Shown: positions 1 to 7,938, numbered from the stretch's first letter. The stretch is 21,883 nucleotides of DNA from JAEXNA01 sp037968995 (GCA_037968995.1 JBBKWP010000448.1:1-21883); one strand, 5' to 3'. Numbers and translations are program-made. Notes: generated by a model not told the origin, from the sequence alone.

Positions 1-1
1 G

Positions 2-1834
2 CACGCAGACGCCGCCGAACTTTACGCTGAATTAGTCGAGAGTCGACGAACCGTCTACGGCAACGAACACCCCAGTGTCGCCCAAGCCTTGCTGTGGCAA
101 TCCACGGCCTTGACCAAAAGCGGACAAGGAGCGGCGGCCGAGGCCGCCATGACCGACGCCTTCGGGCTTCTTGAGCAGCAATTCGCCGACCAGCCCATTC
201 AGTTCGCGCAATCTCTGTTGGCGGGCTCGGAATTGATGGTTCAGGGAGGCCAGATCGATGGGGCTCTGGTTCATCAAAAGCAGGCTCTCGATATTTTCAT
301 GAGAGAACTCGATGAGAACCATAGTCAGATTTGGGACGCCCGCGAACTGGTCGCCTCCAGCCTGGCGGGCCTCGGCCAGCTAGAGGAAGCAATCGAATTG
401 CTCGAATACTGTCGAGAACATCGCAGCGAAGTCTCTGAACACCGTCAGGGAGCCCTGCTGAAAAACTTGGCGGGGCTCTACCTTGCCACAGGCAGTCAAG
501 AACGGGCCGAAATGCTCTATGAGCAAGCCGCCAATCTCCTCACGAAGGCACTCGGACCGGACCATCCAGCCACTTTGGCGACGGCTGAGGAGCGGATTCA
601 ACTCTATCATTTTACGGGTCGTTCGGAGAAAGCTCTCGACCTAGCTCTACGAACCATCCGAGCCACTGAAGATCGTTTTGGGCCCGGCCACCCCAACACC
701 GCCCAAGCCTACGCATCGACCGCCGTTCTAGCGCACTCGGCCAAAAACTGGCCCACAGCCTACGAACTGATGAAAGGCGCCGAAGTTATCTGGCTAGGTC
801 TTGAACCGCAACCTGCCGACGTCTTAGCAAACTGTCGGTTAAACCTCGCCACCTGCCTCTTGGAAATGGCTCGCTATTCGGAAGCCGGTGATGCTCTGGA
901 TCTCATCGACATCGACAAGTTTTCCAATTTGAGTGCCACGGCCGGGAGCTTGAGAGCCCGATTAGGAGAGCTCCAATCCGAAACGGTAGCCGGACTGGCG
1001 GGCGAGCCAGTATCCGGGGAGATGCCCGAGCAGGAAGCTGAACCCCTCCTCGTCGATTCCGAACTGAACCCACCACCGGACGCTCCTCAGAAAAAAATCC
1101 TTGTACAGCTTACTTCGATGACAGACGAATCTGTCCATGGTCCGGACGGGGAGGAGCGTCGTCAGAACCCCCGGTTCAACCTAGGCTTGAATCGATTCTT
1201 CGACCTTTTGGTCACTGACGAAAGCGAAGAGGCCACGATCATCCGCAGCTTTCTGGTAGATTTTTCCGCTGGAGGGTTCCGCATCAACAGCGAGCGTCCC
1301 CTCCCCCTCGAAGAGCTTCTCAAGGTGAATTTCCCTAGTGATGTTATGGGAGACGAGCTCGTTCTGCGGGCCCGCGTCAGTTGGCAGCGAGCCCTGTTCG
1401 ACACATCCTTCATTCAGGGACTCGAACTCTTCGATACCGACCAACGCGAACAACAACAGATAGCCGCGGTCCTGGAAAAGAGCGAGCCTGGTCGGGGACG
1501 TCAGCATTTCCGGCTATACAGACCGTTCCCCATCGCCATTCAAGACTCCAAGGTCAAAGACTGGGTATCATCATACGCCAGCGACCTATCTCTGGAAGGC
1601 TTAGGAACACGTTTGGCTTCAGAACTCGAAACCGGTCAAGAGGTGCAGGTGCGACTTCAACTGGAGTTCGAACTTCCCACCGTGGAGGTCACCGCCGTGG
1701 TCGCTTGGCAGCGTAGCCAGGACAACGGAACGGCGCACGGCCTGAAGTTCGCCAGTATGGGACCGGTCGAGGCCAAGACCATCATACGTTACATCAACCG
1801 CTGCATTGAGCTTTCTCCCGAAGAGTTCTTGTAG
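2..1834 (+). CDS. TPR-repeat protein with two C-terminal PilZ domains (5' partial)
   Basis: The frame is open from base 2, so the true start lies upstream; the first internal ATG is at 89 and is not a convincing start because TPR-like sequence runs on upstream of it. About 610 residues are visible. The first ~325 are kinesin-light-chain-type TPR helices with recurring motifs such as ALGPDHPATLATAEE and FGPGHPNTAQAYAS. An acidic, proline-containing linker follows, then two PilZ domains. PilZ-1 has RQNPR (from ~1160) and DFSAGG (~1259). PilZ-2 has RQHFR (~1499) and DLSLEG (~1583). Both keep the RxxxR and D/NxSxxG elements that bind c-di-GMP in this family, so both look competent. Inference: a c-di-GMP-responsive scaffold that presents the TPR surface to a partner. 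No membrane segment is seen in the visible part. The gene ends 87 bp before gltA and nothing links the two functionally. Confidence 0.88.
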   Translation, partial: HADAAELYAELVESRRTVYGNEHPSVAQALLWQSTALTKSGQGAAAEAAMTDAFGLLEQQFADQPIQFAQSLLAGSELMVQGGQIDGALVHQKQALDIFMRELDENHSQIWDARELVASSLAGLGQLEEAIELLEYCREHRSEVSEHRQGALLKNLAGLYLATGSQERAEMLYEQAANLLTKALGPDHPATLATAEERIQLYHFTGRSEKALDLALRTIRATEDRFGPGHPNTAQAYASTAVLAHSAKNWPTAYELMKGAEVIWLGLEPQPADVLANCRLNLATCLLEMARYSEAGDALDLIDIDKFSNLSATAGSLRARLGELQSETVAGLAGEPVSGEMPEQEAEPLLVDSELNPPPDAPQKKILVQLTSMTDESVHGPDGEERRQNPRFNLGLNRFFDLLVTDESEEATIIRSFLVDFSAGGFRINSERPLPLEELLKVNFPSDVMGDELVLRARVSWQRALFDTSFIQGLELFDTDQREQQQIAAVLEKSEPGRGRQHFRLYRPFPIAIQDSKVKDWVSSYASDLSLEGLGTRLASELETGQEVQVRLQLEFELPTVEVTAVVAWQRSQDNGTAHGLKFASMGPVEAKTIIRYINRCIELSPEEFL

Positions 1835-1921
1835 GGTTTCACCACTTTTCCGGTGAAGGGGTCGGCCGCCCCGGTGGTCGTCGATCTGAGGGGCAGGAGA
1901 AAGAGAAACGAGGCAGCGTCA

Positions 1922-3181
1922 ATGCAGATTTCCGAACTGGGAAAAGCCAAACTTACCTATGGCGATCGAGAGGTCGAACTTCCTTTGTTGGAAGGCTCCA
2001 TGGGCGAGCAGGGCATCGATATTTCCAAACTGCGGGCCGCCACGGGTCTTGTCACTTTGGACAGCGGATATGGCAACACCGGCTCCTGCGTTTCCGACAT
2101 CACCTTCATCGATGGAGAAAAGGGCATCCTGCTGTATCGGGGATATCCCATTGAGCAACTCGCGGAGAAGGCTGACTTCGTCGAAGTCAGCTATCTGCTG
2201 ATCTACGGTCATCTGCCCTCGGAGACTGAACTCGACGACTTTCGCAGTGAACTCACTCATCACAGCCTGATTCACGAAGACATGAAAAAGTTTTTCGAAG
2301 GCTATCCTCCCAGCGCTCACCCGATGGCCATTCTTTCCGCCATGGTGGCGTCGCTCTCAGCCTACTATCCCGAAGAAGATGGCGACACCAACATCATACG
2401 CCTGTTGGCAAAACTCAACACCATCGCCGCCTTCTCCTATAAAAAGTCCATCGGACAGCCTTACATTTACCCCCGCAACGATCTTGACTACGCCGGCGAT
2501 TTTCTGCACATGATGCACGCCGTACCGGCCGAACCCTATGAACTCGACGATACGCTTGTCGAGGCGCTCAATTTGCTCCTCATTTTGCACGCCGACCATG
2601 AGCAAAACTGCTCCACTTCCACCGTTCGGATGGTAGGTTCCAGCGAAGCCAATCTTTTCGCCTCCATCGCCGCGGGTATTTGCGCCTTGTGGGGACCCCT
2701 TCATGGTGGAGCCAATCAGAAAGTTTTGCAGATGCTTGCCGAAATCGAGCAAGACGGATCCGATTACAAAAAGTATGTAAAAAAGGCAAAAGACAAAACG
2801 GACGATTTTCGTCTGATGGGATTCGGTCACCGAGTTTACAAGAATTTTGATCCCCGGGCTCAGATCTTAAAGTCTGTCTGCGACAAAGTACTTAAGAAGT
2901 TGGGTCGCAAAGATCCCTTACTAGACATCGCCAAAAGATTAGAGGAAGTCGCCCTGAGCGACTCCTACTTCGTGGACCGCAGGCTCTATCCTAACGTCGA
3001 TTTCTATAGCGGAATTATCTACCGTGCGATGGGGATTCCCACGAGCATGTTCACCGTGATGTTCGCCTTAGGACGTCTGCCGGGATGGATCGCGCAGTGG
3101 AAAGAGATGAAAGACGATCCGAATCGCCGAATCTACCGCCCCCGCCAGATCTACACTGGCGAGCCGAAACGCGACTATTGA
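1922..3181 (+). CDS. gltA: citrate synthase (type II, GltA-like)
   Basis: Condenses acetyl-CoA and oxaloacetate to citrate, the entry step of the TCA cycle, in the cytoplasm. It aligns along its length with the E. coli-type enzyme (419 versus 427 residues). Catalytic residues are present: His in GPLHGGAN (~261), His in MGFGHRVYK (~303) and Asp in YPNVDFYSG (~360), with the usual 42- and 57-residue spacing. Other landmarks are the HADHEQN and SIGQPYIYPRND blocks and the C-terminal RPRQIYTGEPKRDY. The frame is open upstream to a GTG at 1853, but that adds 23 Arg-rich residues with no counterpart in the family. The ATG at 1922 has GAGG eight bases upstream and fits the family N-terminus. The last seven bases overlap the convergent minus-strand gene. 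No terminator was seen after it. Confidence 0.97.
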   Translation: MQISELGKAKLTYGDREVELPLLEGSMGEQGIDISKLRAATGLVTLDSGYGNTGSCVSDITFIDGEKGILLYRGYPIEQLAEKADFVEVSYLLIYGHLPSETELDDFRSELTHHSLIHEDMKKFFEGYPPSAHPMAILSAMVASLSAYYPEEDGDTNIIRLLAKLNTIAAFSYKKSIGQPYIYPRNDLDYAGDFLHMMHAVPAEPYELDDTLVEALNLLLILHADHEQNCSTSTVRMVGSSEANLFASIAAGICALWGPLHGGANQKVLQMLAEIEQDGSDYKKYVKKAKDKTDDFRLMGFGHRVYKNFDPRAQILKSVCDKVLKKLGRKDPLLDIAKRLEEVALSDSYFVDRRLYPNVDFYSGIIYRAMGIPTSMFTVMFALGRLPGWIAQWKEMKDDPNRRIYRPRQIYTGEPKRDY

Positions 3182-3711
3182 AACGACCAGGACAGGCGAC
3201 GCTGCTGCAGACGAGAACCATCTGTGGCATCTTCGCCCGGCTCTTTCCATGTTTCCTGTTCCGTTTCGCAGGCTCCAAACTGGCAGTAGAGAGGGTGTTC
3301 CTCAATCTCGACTTGGCCTGGTGAGGTTCGAATTTCCCGAAGCTTGATTCGGCGCCGCAGTTTCCAATCGTCTTGATGAGGCTTCCAGAGGTCGAGATTG
3401 AGAGCGTCGACGGAGAACTCCATCGTTCCTAGGGTCATCTCCGAGCGGTACTCCGAGGTGACCGTACACCCGGACGAACGAAAGCTCACTTTCACAACGG
3501 TGTGATGGCTTCGACTACGAGAGAGGCCGCCCAAGGAGAAGGTACTTTCCCCAATCTCGGGCCGCGTCAGGCGTTTCTCGTTGCAGAAGACCGTTTCATG
3601 ATCTTCGGAAAGATTGGCAAGTGCCGCCTCAAAATCCGAACGAGCGCAGGCTTCATCGAAGTCTCGATAGCAACGTCTGATCGTCTGTTCTGCGCGTGCG
3701 GGGCCGTCCAT
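3175..3711 (-). CDS. hypothetical protein, NTF2-like/SnoaL-like N-terminal region
   Basis: Encodes 178 residues. The N-terminal helix (CYRDFDEACARSDFEAALA, ~14-32) followed by short beta-like segments resembles the start of SnoaL/NTF2-like proteins, a fold used by small enzymes and binding proteins. I do not recognise a specific family, and the C-terminal ~40 residues are charged and low in predicted structure. The start ATG has AAGGTG five bases upstream. It lies 61 bp downstream of the LLM-class oxidoreductase on the same strand and is probably the third gene of that operon. Its 3' end overlaps the convergent gltA end by seven bases. NTF2-like proteins often accompany oxidoreductases, but a role here is inference. 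It could be a diverged stress-related protein of unknown substrate. Confidence 0.62.
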   Translation of the reverse strand: MDGPARAEQTIRRCYRDFDEACARSDFEAALANLSEDHETVFCNEKRLTRPEIGESTFSLGGLSRSRSHHTVVKVSFRSSGCTVTSEYRSEMTLGTMEFSVDALNLDLWKPHQDDWKLRRRIKLREIRTSPGQVEIEEHPLYCQFGACETEQETWKEPGEDATDGSRLQQRRLSWSFQ

Positions 3712-3772
3712 ACGAACACCTTACAGCGATGAGCGAAAAGATTCGGTGATCTCGCACACCTTTTGCGGGCCG

Positions 3773-4774
3773 TCAGCGAAGAGCGGGAACGACCTCTTGC
3801 GCGAATCGTTCCAAAGAGTGGCCGCGACCGATGTCGGGGAAATAGACAATCACATAATCGATCCGGGCCTGCTCGCGATAACTAGCGATGCGGTCGATCA
3901 AAGCCTGAGGCTCTGTGGGAAAAATCATCTTCTTGACCGCCGCGATCTCTTTCTCACTGCGTCCACTGGCCCCAAGAACTGAGGCGATCTCATCAGCCGA
4001 GCCCAAAAGAACGTTGATATTCATGCTTCGCACAATCGTTGCGGGGTCTCGATTCTCGCGCTCGCAGTGCTCATCGAGGACCCGATTCTTGTGCTGCACT
4101 TCTTCAAGCGTTCCGCCAAAATTAGAATAGTCCGCGTAACGGGCCACGGTCCGCAAGGTCAACTGCTCACCCCCGCCGGCCAGCCAAATGGGTGGATGAG
4201 GGGATTGGATCGGCGACGGACAGTTGATGGCACCTTCCAGGTCCACCTGTTGACCAGAATAGTCCTTGACCCGACCGTGGCCAACGTTGTAATGCTTACC
4301 CTCAAACTGAAATCGGTCCTCAGTCCACATGCCTCGAATGATCTGAATCGCTTCATCGAGTTGCCCGATCCGAAGGGATGGTTTCTCAAAGTCGTAGCCG
4401 TAGGCTACACATTCGTGCTCGTACCAACCGGCGCCTAAGCCAAAATCCAAGCGACCGTTGGAAATGGCGTCGATCACCGAGGTCATTTTGGCCAACAGCG
4501 CTGGTGGTCGATAGATGTTGCAACCGCACATCTGACCCAAACGGATGGTGCTGGTCGCCTCCGCCAAGGCCGCGGTAGAGGTCCAGACTTCAAACGTCGC
4601 CTCGCTTTTCGCCTGGGGCACCGTGTGGAAGTGGTCGTAAAGCCACACGCTATCGTAGCCCAACCGTTCCATCTCGAGCGCCGTGTCGCGCATCTTCTGA
4701 TACTGAGCGTAGCCGTCGCCAACACCTAAGAGGTCCAAGCGCCATCCCTGAGGAGTGAAAGCACCAAACTTCAT
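3773..4774 (-). CDS. LLM-class (luciferase-like) oxidoreductase, probably F420-dependent
   Basis: A 333-residue TIM-barrel oxidoreductase of the bacterial luciferase-like superfamily. Features matching the F420-dependent branch are the N-terminal FGAFTPQGW, WLYDHFHTVP (~44-53), TSTIRLGQMCGCN (~74-86), GRLDFGLGAGWYEHE (~107-121), EAIQIIRGMW (~141-150) and HPPIWLAGGGE (~193-203). Members use reduced F420 or FMN to act on small organic substrates; the substrate cannot be read from sequence. A segment at ~165-180, between HYNV and GAINCPSP, looks longer than in relatives I can recall. The ATG overlaps the TGA of the upstream kinase-like gene (ATGA), which implies translational coupling. It could use FMN if the host lacks F420; no F420 biosynthesis gene is in the window. 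Confidence 0.88.
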   Translation of the reverse strand: MKFGAFTPQGWRLDLLGVGDGYAQYQKMRDTALEMERLGYDSVWLYDHFHTVPQAKSEATFEVWTSTAALAEATSTIRLGQMCGCNIYRPPALLAKMTSVIDAISNGRLDFGLGAGWYEHECVAYGYDFEKPSLRIGQLDEAIQIIRGMWTEDRFQFEGKHYNVGHGRVKDYSGQQVDLEGAINCPSPIQSPHPPIWLAGGGEQLTLRTVARYADYSNFGGTLEEVQHKNRVLDEHCERENRDPATIVRSMNINVLLGSADEIASVLGASGRSEKEIAAVKKMIFPTEPQALIDRIASYREQARIDYVIVYFPDIGRGHSLERFAQEVVPALR

Positions 4775-5337
4775 GTGATCTCTTCCAACATCTCTCGCTC
4801 TAGAATGGAAATGATATGTTTGGTCACTTTCTCCAGCCGTCCTTGGCGATTGGGCACCACGTAGTCGTAGTTCGGAGCTTTCGAGAAGGCCGCCTCGGCA
4901 TTCTTGATCCTTTCACGAATCTGCTCTGGGGTGTGGGCCCGCTTCTCGATCAATCGCTTCTCTAGGACATCCAGAGGGGCCATCAACAAGATGGTGACGC
5001 AGTCCGGCCAACAGCGTCGAGCCAGTTCCGCCGTTCCCAGGTCCATCAAGGAGAAAACGTTGTAACCTTTAGCGATCAGTTCCTCCACGGGTTGTCGCCT
5101 CACCCCATAGGAGTAGCCCTTGGCGAAGGTGCGATGAGCGGCGAACTGCTTCTCGGCAAGAAGCTTCCCAAATTCGATCTGATCGATATAGTAGTAGTTC
5201 TTGTCATCTGGGCGTTTGGGACGAGTGGTCACCCGGAGACAGTGTTGCAGTCGCTCACCAAAGTGACTCAAAAGTCGCGTCGTCAACGTCGACTTACCCG
5301 ACCCGGCCGGGCCGTCCAATAAGAAAATCCTAGCCAT
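4771..5337 (-). CDS. guanylate-kinase-like P-loop nucleotide kinase
   Basis: Encodes 188 residues with a guanylate-kinase fold: P-loop GPAGSGKST (~9-17), a TTRPKRPDD element matching the GMP-binding TTRxxRxGE region, MDLG (~96-99) where GMP kinases have IDxQG, a lid-like EKRLIEKRAHTPEQIRER segment and a terminal NYDYVVPN. Canonical GMP kinases catalyse GMP to GDP. Here the Glu that contacts guanine (EHAEV-type segment) reads AAHRTF, so substrate specificity is doubtful. The ATG at 5337 begins right at the first beta strand. The frame extends to a TTG at 5406, but that start lacks a well-spaced ribosome site and adds residues unlike the family. First gene of the minus-strand cluster; its TGA overlaps the ATG of the LLM gene. 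Confidence 0.83.
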   Translation of the reverse strand: MARIFLLDGPAGSGKSTLTTRLLSHFGERLQHCLRVTTRPKRPDDKNYYYIDQIEFGKLLAEKQFAAHRTFAKGYSYGVRRQPVEELIAKGYNVFSLMDLGTAELARRCWPDCVTILLMAPLDVLEKRLIEKRAHTPEQIRERIKNAEAAFSKAPNYDYVVPNRQGRLEKVTKHIISILEREMLEEIT

Positions 5338-5452
5338 ACGGATCTTTTCAGCGCCCCAAAGCAGCCTCCCTTTCCGCGACTCTTCCGAAAAGCCACGATC
5401 CGACAAAACCAGGGATCTTTCACTCCTCTCTGTAAGGAAAAACCTTCAAACT

Positions 5453-5469
5453 CTATGCCTCCAGCATAG
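5453..5469 (+). promoter_or_regulatory. 6-bp hairpin in the BCCT transporter leader
   Basis: CTATGC and GCATAG form a perfect six-base stem around a five-base loop (CTCCA). It lies immediately upstream of the likely ribosome site (GAGAGAAGG, 5471-5479) of the transporter, inside the divergent spacer shared with the kinase-like gene. It could be an operator half-site pair or an RNA hairpin near the ribosome site. No known regulator motif was recognised. Confidence 0.35.
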
Positions 5470-5489
5470 CGAGAGAAGGTATTCACTGT

Positions 5490-7163
5490 ATGGACCCCAA
5501 CGAGACGGATGTTGAAGCTTTTGAGAATCGGCTTCGAGAAACTTATAAACGTGACTCCGATCAGGATCACGTCGCGCACTGGGTCAAAGAGTACAAGAGT
5601 ACTTTCGAGCGAAGAATCGATGACGAAAAAGCGCGTCCTATCGAAGAGATTCGGGCCGAAGAGAGGGCCAACATCAGCCTGAACCTGATCCTCTCGCTCT
5701 CGGTAGCCGTGATCTTCACGATTTGGGCTTTCGTGAATTCGGATCAGATGCTGCGCATCAGTCGCAACATCAAACAGTACATCACCATCAATCTCGGATG
5801 GTTCTTCGTGGCTCTCTCGAGTGCCTCACTGATCTACCTGGCCTGGCTTGCCTTCTCTAGATTCGGCGACGTCGTGCTGGGAGACCCCGACGTCAAGCCG
5901 GAGTTTTCCAATTTGGCCTGGTACTCTATGCTGTTCTCAGCGGGTATGGGCGTCGGAATCCTGTTTTGGGGTGGCGTCGAACCCATCATTCACTACCTCG
6001 CCAATCCGGCGGGAGAAAGCGCCACCACTGAAGCCGCGCGACACGCTATGGCGCTGACCATGTTCCACTGGGGCTTTCACGGTTGGGGCGTCTACACACT
6101 GTGTGCGGTGGCGGTGGCTTTTCATGGATTTCGACATCGCAAAAGCTACTTGATTTCGTCTGCCGTCACCGGACTCGTCTCGAAACGCTGGCAACGTCCT
6201 CTAGCCATCGTTGCCGATCTCACCGCGACACTTGCCATCATCTTTGGCCTAGCAGCGTCCTTGGGCACGGGCAGTCTGCAGTTGGCCGCCGGTCTCGACA
6301 GCACGTTCGGCTTGAACATGAGCACTCCCAATGGCTACACCATAATCATTGCTTGTCTGACCGTGGCTTTTCTCTTTTCCGCCAGCACCGGACTGGAAAA
6401 AGGGATTCGGATCCTCTCTGAACTCAACATGTTCATCGCTGTGATCTTGCTTGGCTTCGTCTTCGTTTGTGGGCCCAGCCTTTTCAGCATCAAACTGACC
6501 GTCGACACCTTAGGTGGGTACCTCACTCAGCTTCCCAGCCTGTCCTTCAAAGTGGCGCCCTTCACCAAGGAATACGAAACCTGGATGGCCGACTGGACCA
6601 TCACTTACTTCTCTTGGTGGGTCGCTTGGGCGCCCTTCGTGGGAATCTTCATCGCCCGAATCTCGCGGGGACGAACGATCAAAGAATTGATCCTCGGCTC
6701 GACCCTGGTGCCCGTTCTTATGACAGTTGTCTGGTTCTCCGTCTTTGGAGGAATGGCGTTTTCGTTGGTACTCGGCGGGGACACCGGGTTGGCATCGCTA
6801 ATCAGTGACCAGAAATACCAGGACTCGCTATTTTACATCCTCAATCAGATGCCCCTGACTCAGATCACCTCGACCTTGGCAGTCATCTTGATTGCGACGT
6901 TCTTGATCACCTCAGCTGACTCGGCATGCTTTGTGATCGCCATGATGACCAGCGAAGGCGACCTTGACCCCAAGGCCGGCTTGAAAGTCGTGTGGGGCGT
7001 TGTGATGGCCACCATAACGGTCTTCCTGGCCCGCCACGGAAACCTCGACCCTATCCAAGCGGTGGCCCAGATGTCAGCCATACCGTTCTCCATCATATTA
7101 GTCATGATGGCCGTAGCCCTGCCCATGAAACTCGCGCACCACGTGGAGCAAAAGCGAATCTAG
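5490..7163 (+). CDS. BCCT-family transporter (betaine/carnitine/choline type)
   Basis: A 557-residue integral membrane carrier of the BCCT family (LeuT fold, 12 membrane segments), which imports quaternary-ammonium or related zwitterionic solutes. A charged cytoplasmic N-terminus of ~60 residues is followed by hydrophobic segments starting at ~63. Landmarks are the glycine-rich AGMGVGILFWG (~151-161), as in sodium-coupled members, and the aromatic signature WTITYFSWWVAWAPF (~369-383) that lines the substrate box. ITSADSACFVIAMMTS (~473-488) is also typical. The C-terminal tail after the last segment is only ~10 residues, so the long osmosensing tail of BetP-type proteins is absent. ATG at 5490 with AGAAGG nine bases upstream. 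The last codons and stop lie within the 31-bp direct repeat at 7150-7180. Confidence 0.95.
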   Translation: MDPNETDVEAFENRLRETYKRDSDQDHVAHWVKEYKSTFERRIDDEKARPIEEIRAEERANISLNLILSLSVAVIFTIWAFVNSDQMLRISRNIKQYITINLGWFFVALSSASLIYLAWLAFSRFGDVVLGDPDVKPEFSNLAWYSMLFSAGMGVGILFWGGVEPIIHYLANPAGESATTEAARHAMALTMFHWGFHGWGVYTLCAVAVAFHGFRHRKSYLISSAVTGLVSKRWQRPLAIVADLTATLAIIFGLAASLGTGSLQLAAGLDSTFGLNMSTPNGYTIIIACLTVAFLFSASTGLEKGIRILSELNMFIAVILLGFVFVCGPSLFSIKLTVDTLGGYLTQLPSLSFKVAPFTKEYETWMADWTITYFSWWVAWAPFVGIFIARISRGRTIKELILGSTLVPVLMTVVWFSVFGGMAFSLVLGGDTGLASLISDQKYQDSLFYILNQMPLTQITSTLAVILIATFLITSADSACFVIAMMTSEGDLDPKAGLKVVWGVVMATITVFLARHGNLDPIQAVAQMSAIPFSIILVMMAVALPMKLAHHVEQKRI

Positions 7164-7180
7164 CCCGCGAGCGACGGGCT
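7150..7180. repeat. 31-bp direct repeat, copy 1 (contains an AGCCCG/CGGGCT hairpin)
   Basis: Identical base for base to 7939-7969. It covers the end of the transporter gene, including its TAG stop, and contains a hairpin with stem AGCCCG (7162-7167) and CGGGCT (7175-7180) around the loop CGAGCGA. The pair brackets the nucleotidyltransferase module. A related, imperfect version lies at 8015-8034. The hairpin may also act as a weak terminator for the transporter, though no T-tract follows. Confidence 0.9.
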
Positions 7181-7204
7181 CCAAAACCGTAGGTCGCAGG
7201 TTCG
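7174..7204 (+). other. tRNA-Trp-like fragment (anticodon loop to start of T-loop)
   Basis: From 7179 the sequence reads CTCCAAA (a seven-base anticodon loop with the CCA anticodon), then ACCG as the 3' anticodon-stem strand, a short variable region, and GCAGG plus TTCG as the 5' T-stem strand and T-loop start. This is the order and spacing of a bacterial tRNA-Trp. The D-arm, acceptor stem and 3' T-stem are missing: the left side is the 31-bp repeat and the right side is the end of the nucleotidyltransferase gene. It is therefore a remnant or chance match, not a functional tRNA. Confidence 0.5.
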
Positions 7205-7207
7205 TTA

Positions 7208-7663
7208 CTAATGCTCAAGGTGTCGCTTGAGCTGTTCAATGTCGGCGATGTCTTGCGAGCGGCCCACCGAAGTCTTGTTCGAAATAAGATCACACGACGC
7301 TATGAAAGGAACCAGAATGCCCTCTACCTCCGCTTCCAGTCGACGCTCAAAGCAAGGGGCAAACTCGACACCTTTAAGGGAAGTCAGGAGGTCGACGCGG
7401 TTTGGCTCATACCCAAGTTGAACGATGGTATCGTCTGCCTGAAAGTCATCGGGCGTGAGACCAAGAGACCCGAATCCAAAAGCGTGCAGAGCTGCCAACA
7501 ATGCCTTTGCGTTTTCCGGCGATCGTTCGACCCAAATGTCGATATCCTTAGTGTAGCGCGGCACCGCGTGTATCGAGGTCGCGTAGCCGCCTACAACAAG
7601 ATACCGGACTGAGTGCTGGTTGAGCAGTACGAGAAGGTCCTGGAAATCCTGACTGAGCTTCAT
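7208..7663 (-). CDS. MNT-type nucleotidyltransferase (DUF6036/AbiEii-like)
   Basis: A 151-residue minimal nucleotidyltransferase. The pattern VVGGYATSIHAVPRYTKDIDIWV (~22-44; key residues GG at 24-25 and the DID acidic pair) is the GG/GS...DxD metal-binding signature of DNA-polymerase-beta-like nucleotidyltransferases. A further acidic position is likely in RVDLLTSL. Small stand-alone proteins of this type are usually part of two-gene toxin-antitoxin or abortive-infection-like modules and can transfer nucleotides to protein or RNA. It overlaps the upstream tiny ORF by four bases (ATGA), which is typical of such modules. It sits between the 31-bp repeats and next to a tRNA-like fragment, supporting acquisition as a unit. 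Which partner is toxic cannot be told from sequence. Confidence 0.85.
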   Translation of the reverse strand: MKLSQDFQDLLVLLNQHSVRYLVVGGYATSIHAVPRYTKDIDIWVERSPENAKALLAALHAFGFGSLGLTPDDFQADDTIVQLGYEPNRVDLLTSLKGVEFAPCFERRLEAEVEGILVPFIASCDLISNKTSVGRSQDIADIEQLKRHLEH

Positions 7664-7806
7664 TGTACGTGGCGGCGCTTGATGACCACTTTCGCGATTG
7701 GAGCGTCGGGATCACCAAATCTTGTCACGAACATGCGCCGCAGCTCCTCTACCTCGGCAATGGCCTCTTGGGGCGTGTACCGTTTGATTGGCTCAGGTTC
7801 GCTCAT
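7660..7806 (-). CDS. tiny partner protein of the nucleotidyltransferase module
   Basis: Encodes 48 residues from the ATG at 7806; the frame extends to an ATG at 7869 and a GTG at 7917 (85 residues). None of these starts has a clear ribosome site, so the N-terminus is uncertain. The C-terminal part has a helical, charged segment (PQEAIAEVEELRRMFVTRFG) ending in a basic tail (KVVIKRRHVQ). The stop codon overlaps the nucleotidyltransferase ATG as ATGA, implying co-translation. I do not recognise the family. By analogy with two-gene nucleotidyltransferase modules it may be the cognate partner (antitoxin or target), but this is inference. Confidence 0.6.
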   Translation of the reverse strand: MSEPEPIKRYTPQEAIAEVEELRRMFVTRFGDPDAPIAKVVIKRRHVQ

Positions 7807-7938
7807 ACGGCGGATTGTAATGACTCTGGCGATTCCAACGTTGGGAGTCTTGTCTAGAGGCTGGTCCATCCTGGTTTCATTCGACGAAACACGGCGCCGA
7901 GCCTTGGTCGGGTGCACGGTGCCACCGAGCCACTCGCT

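Noticed and set aside
1853..1921. GTG-started N-terminal extension of citrate synthase
   Set aside because: Adds 23 Arg-rich residues absent from the family, whereas the ATG at 1922 has a well-placed GAGG.
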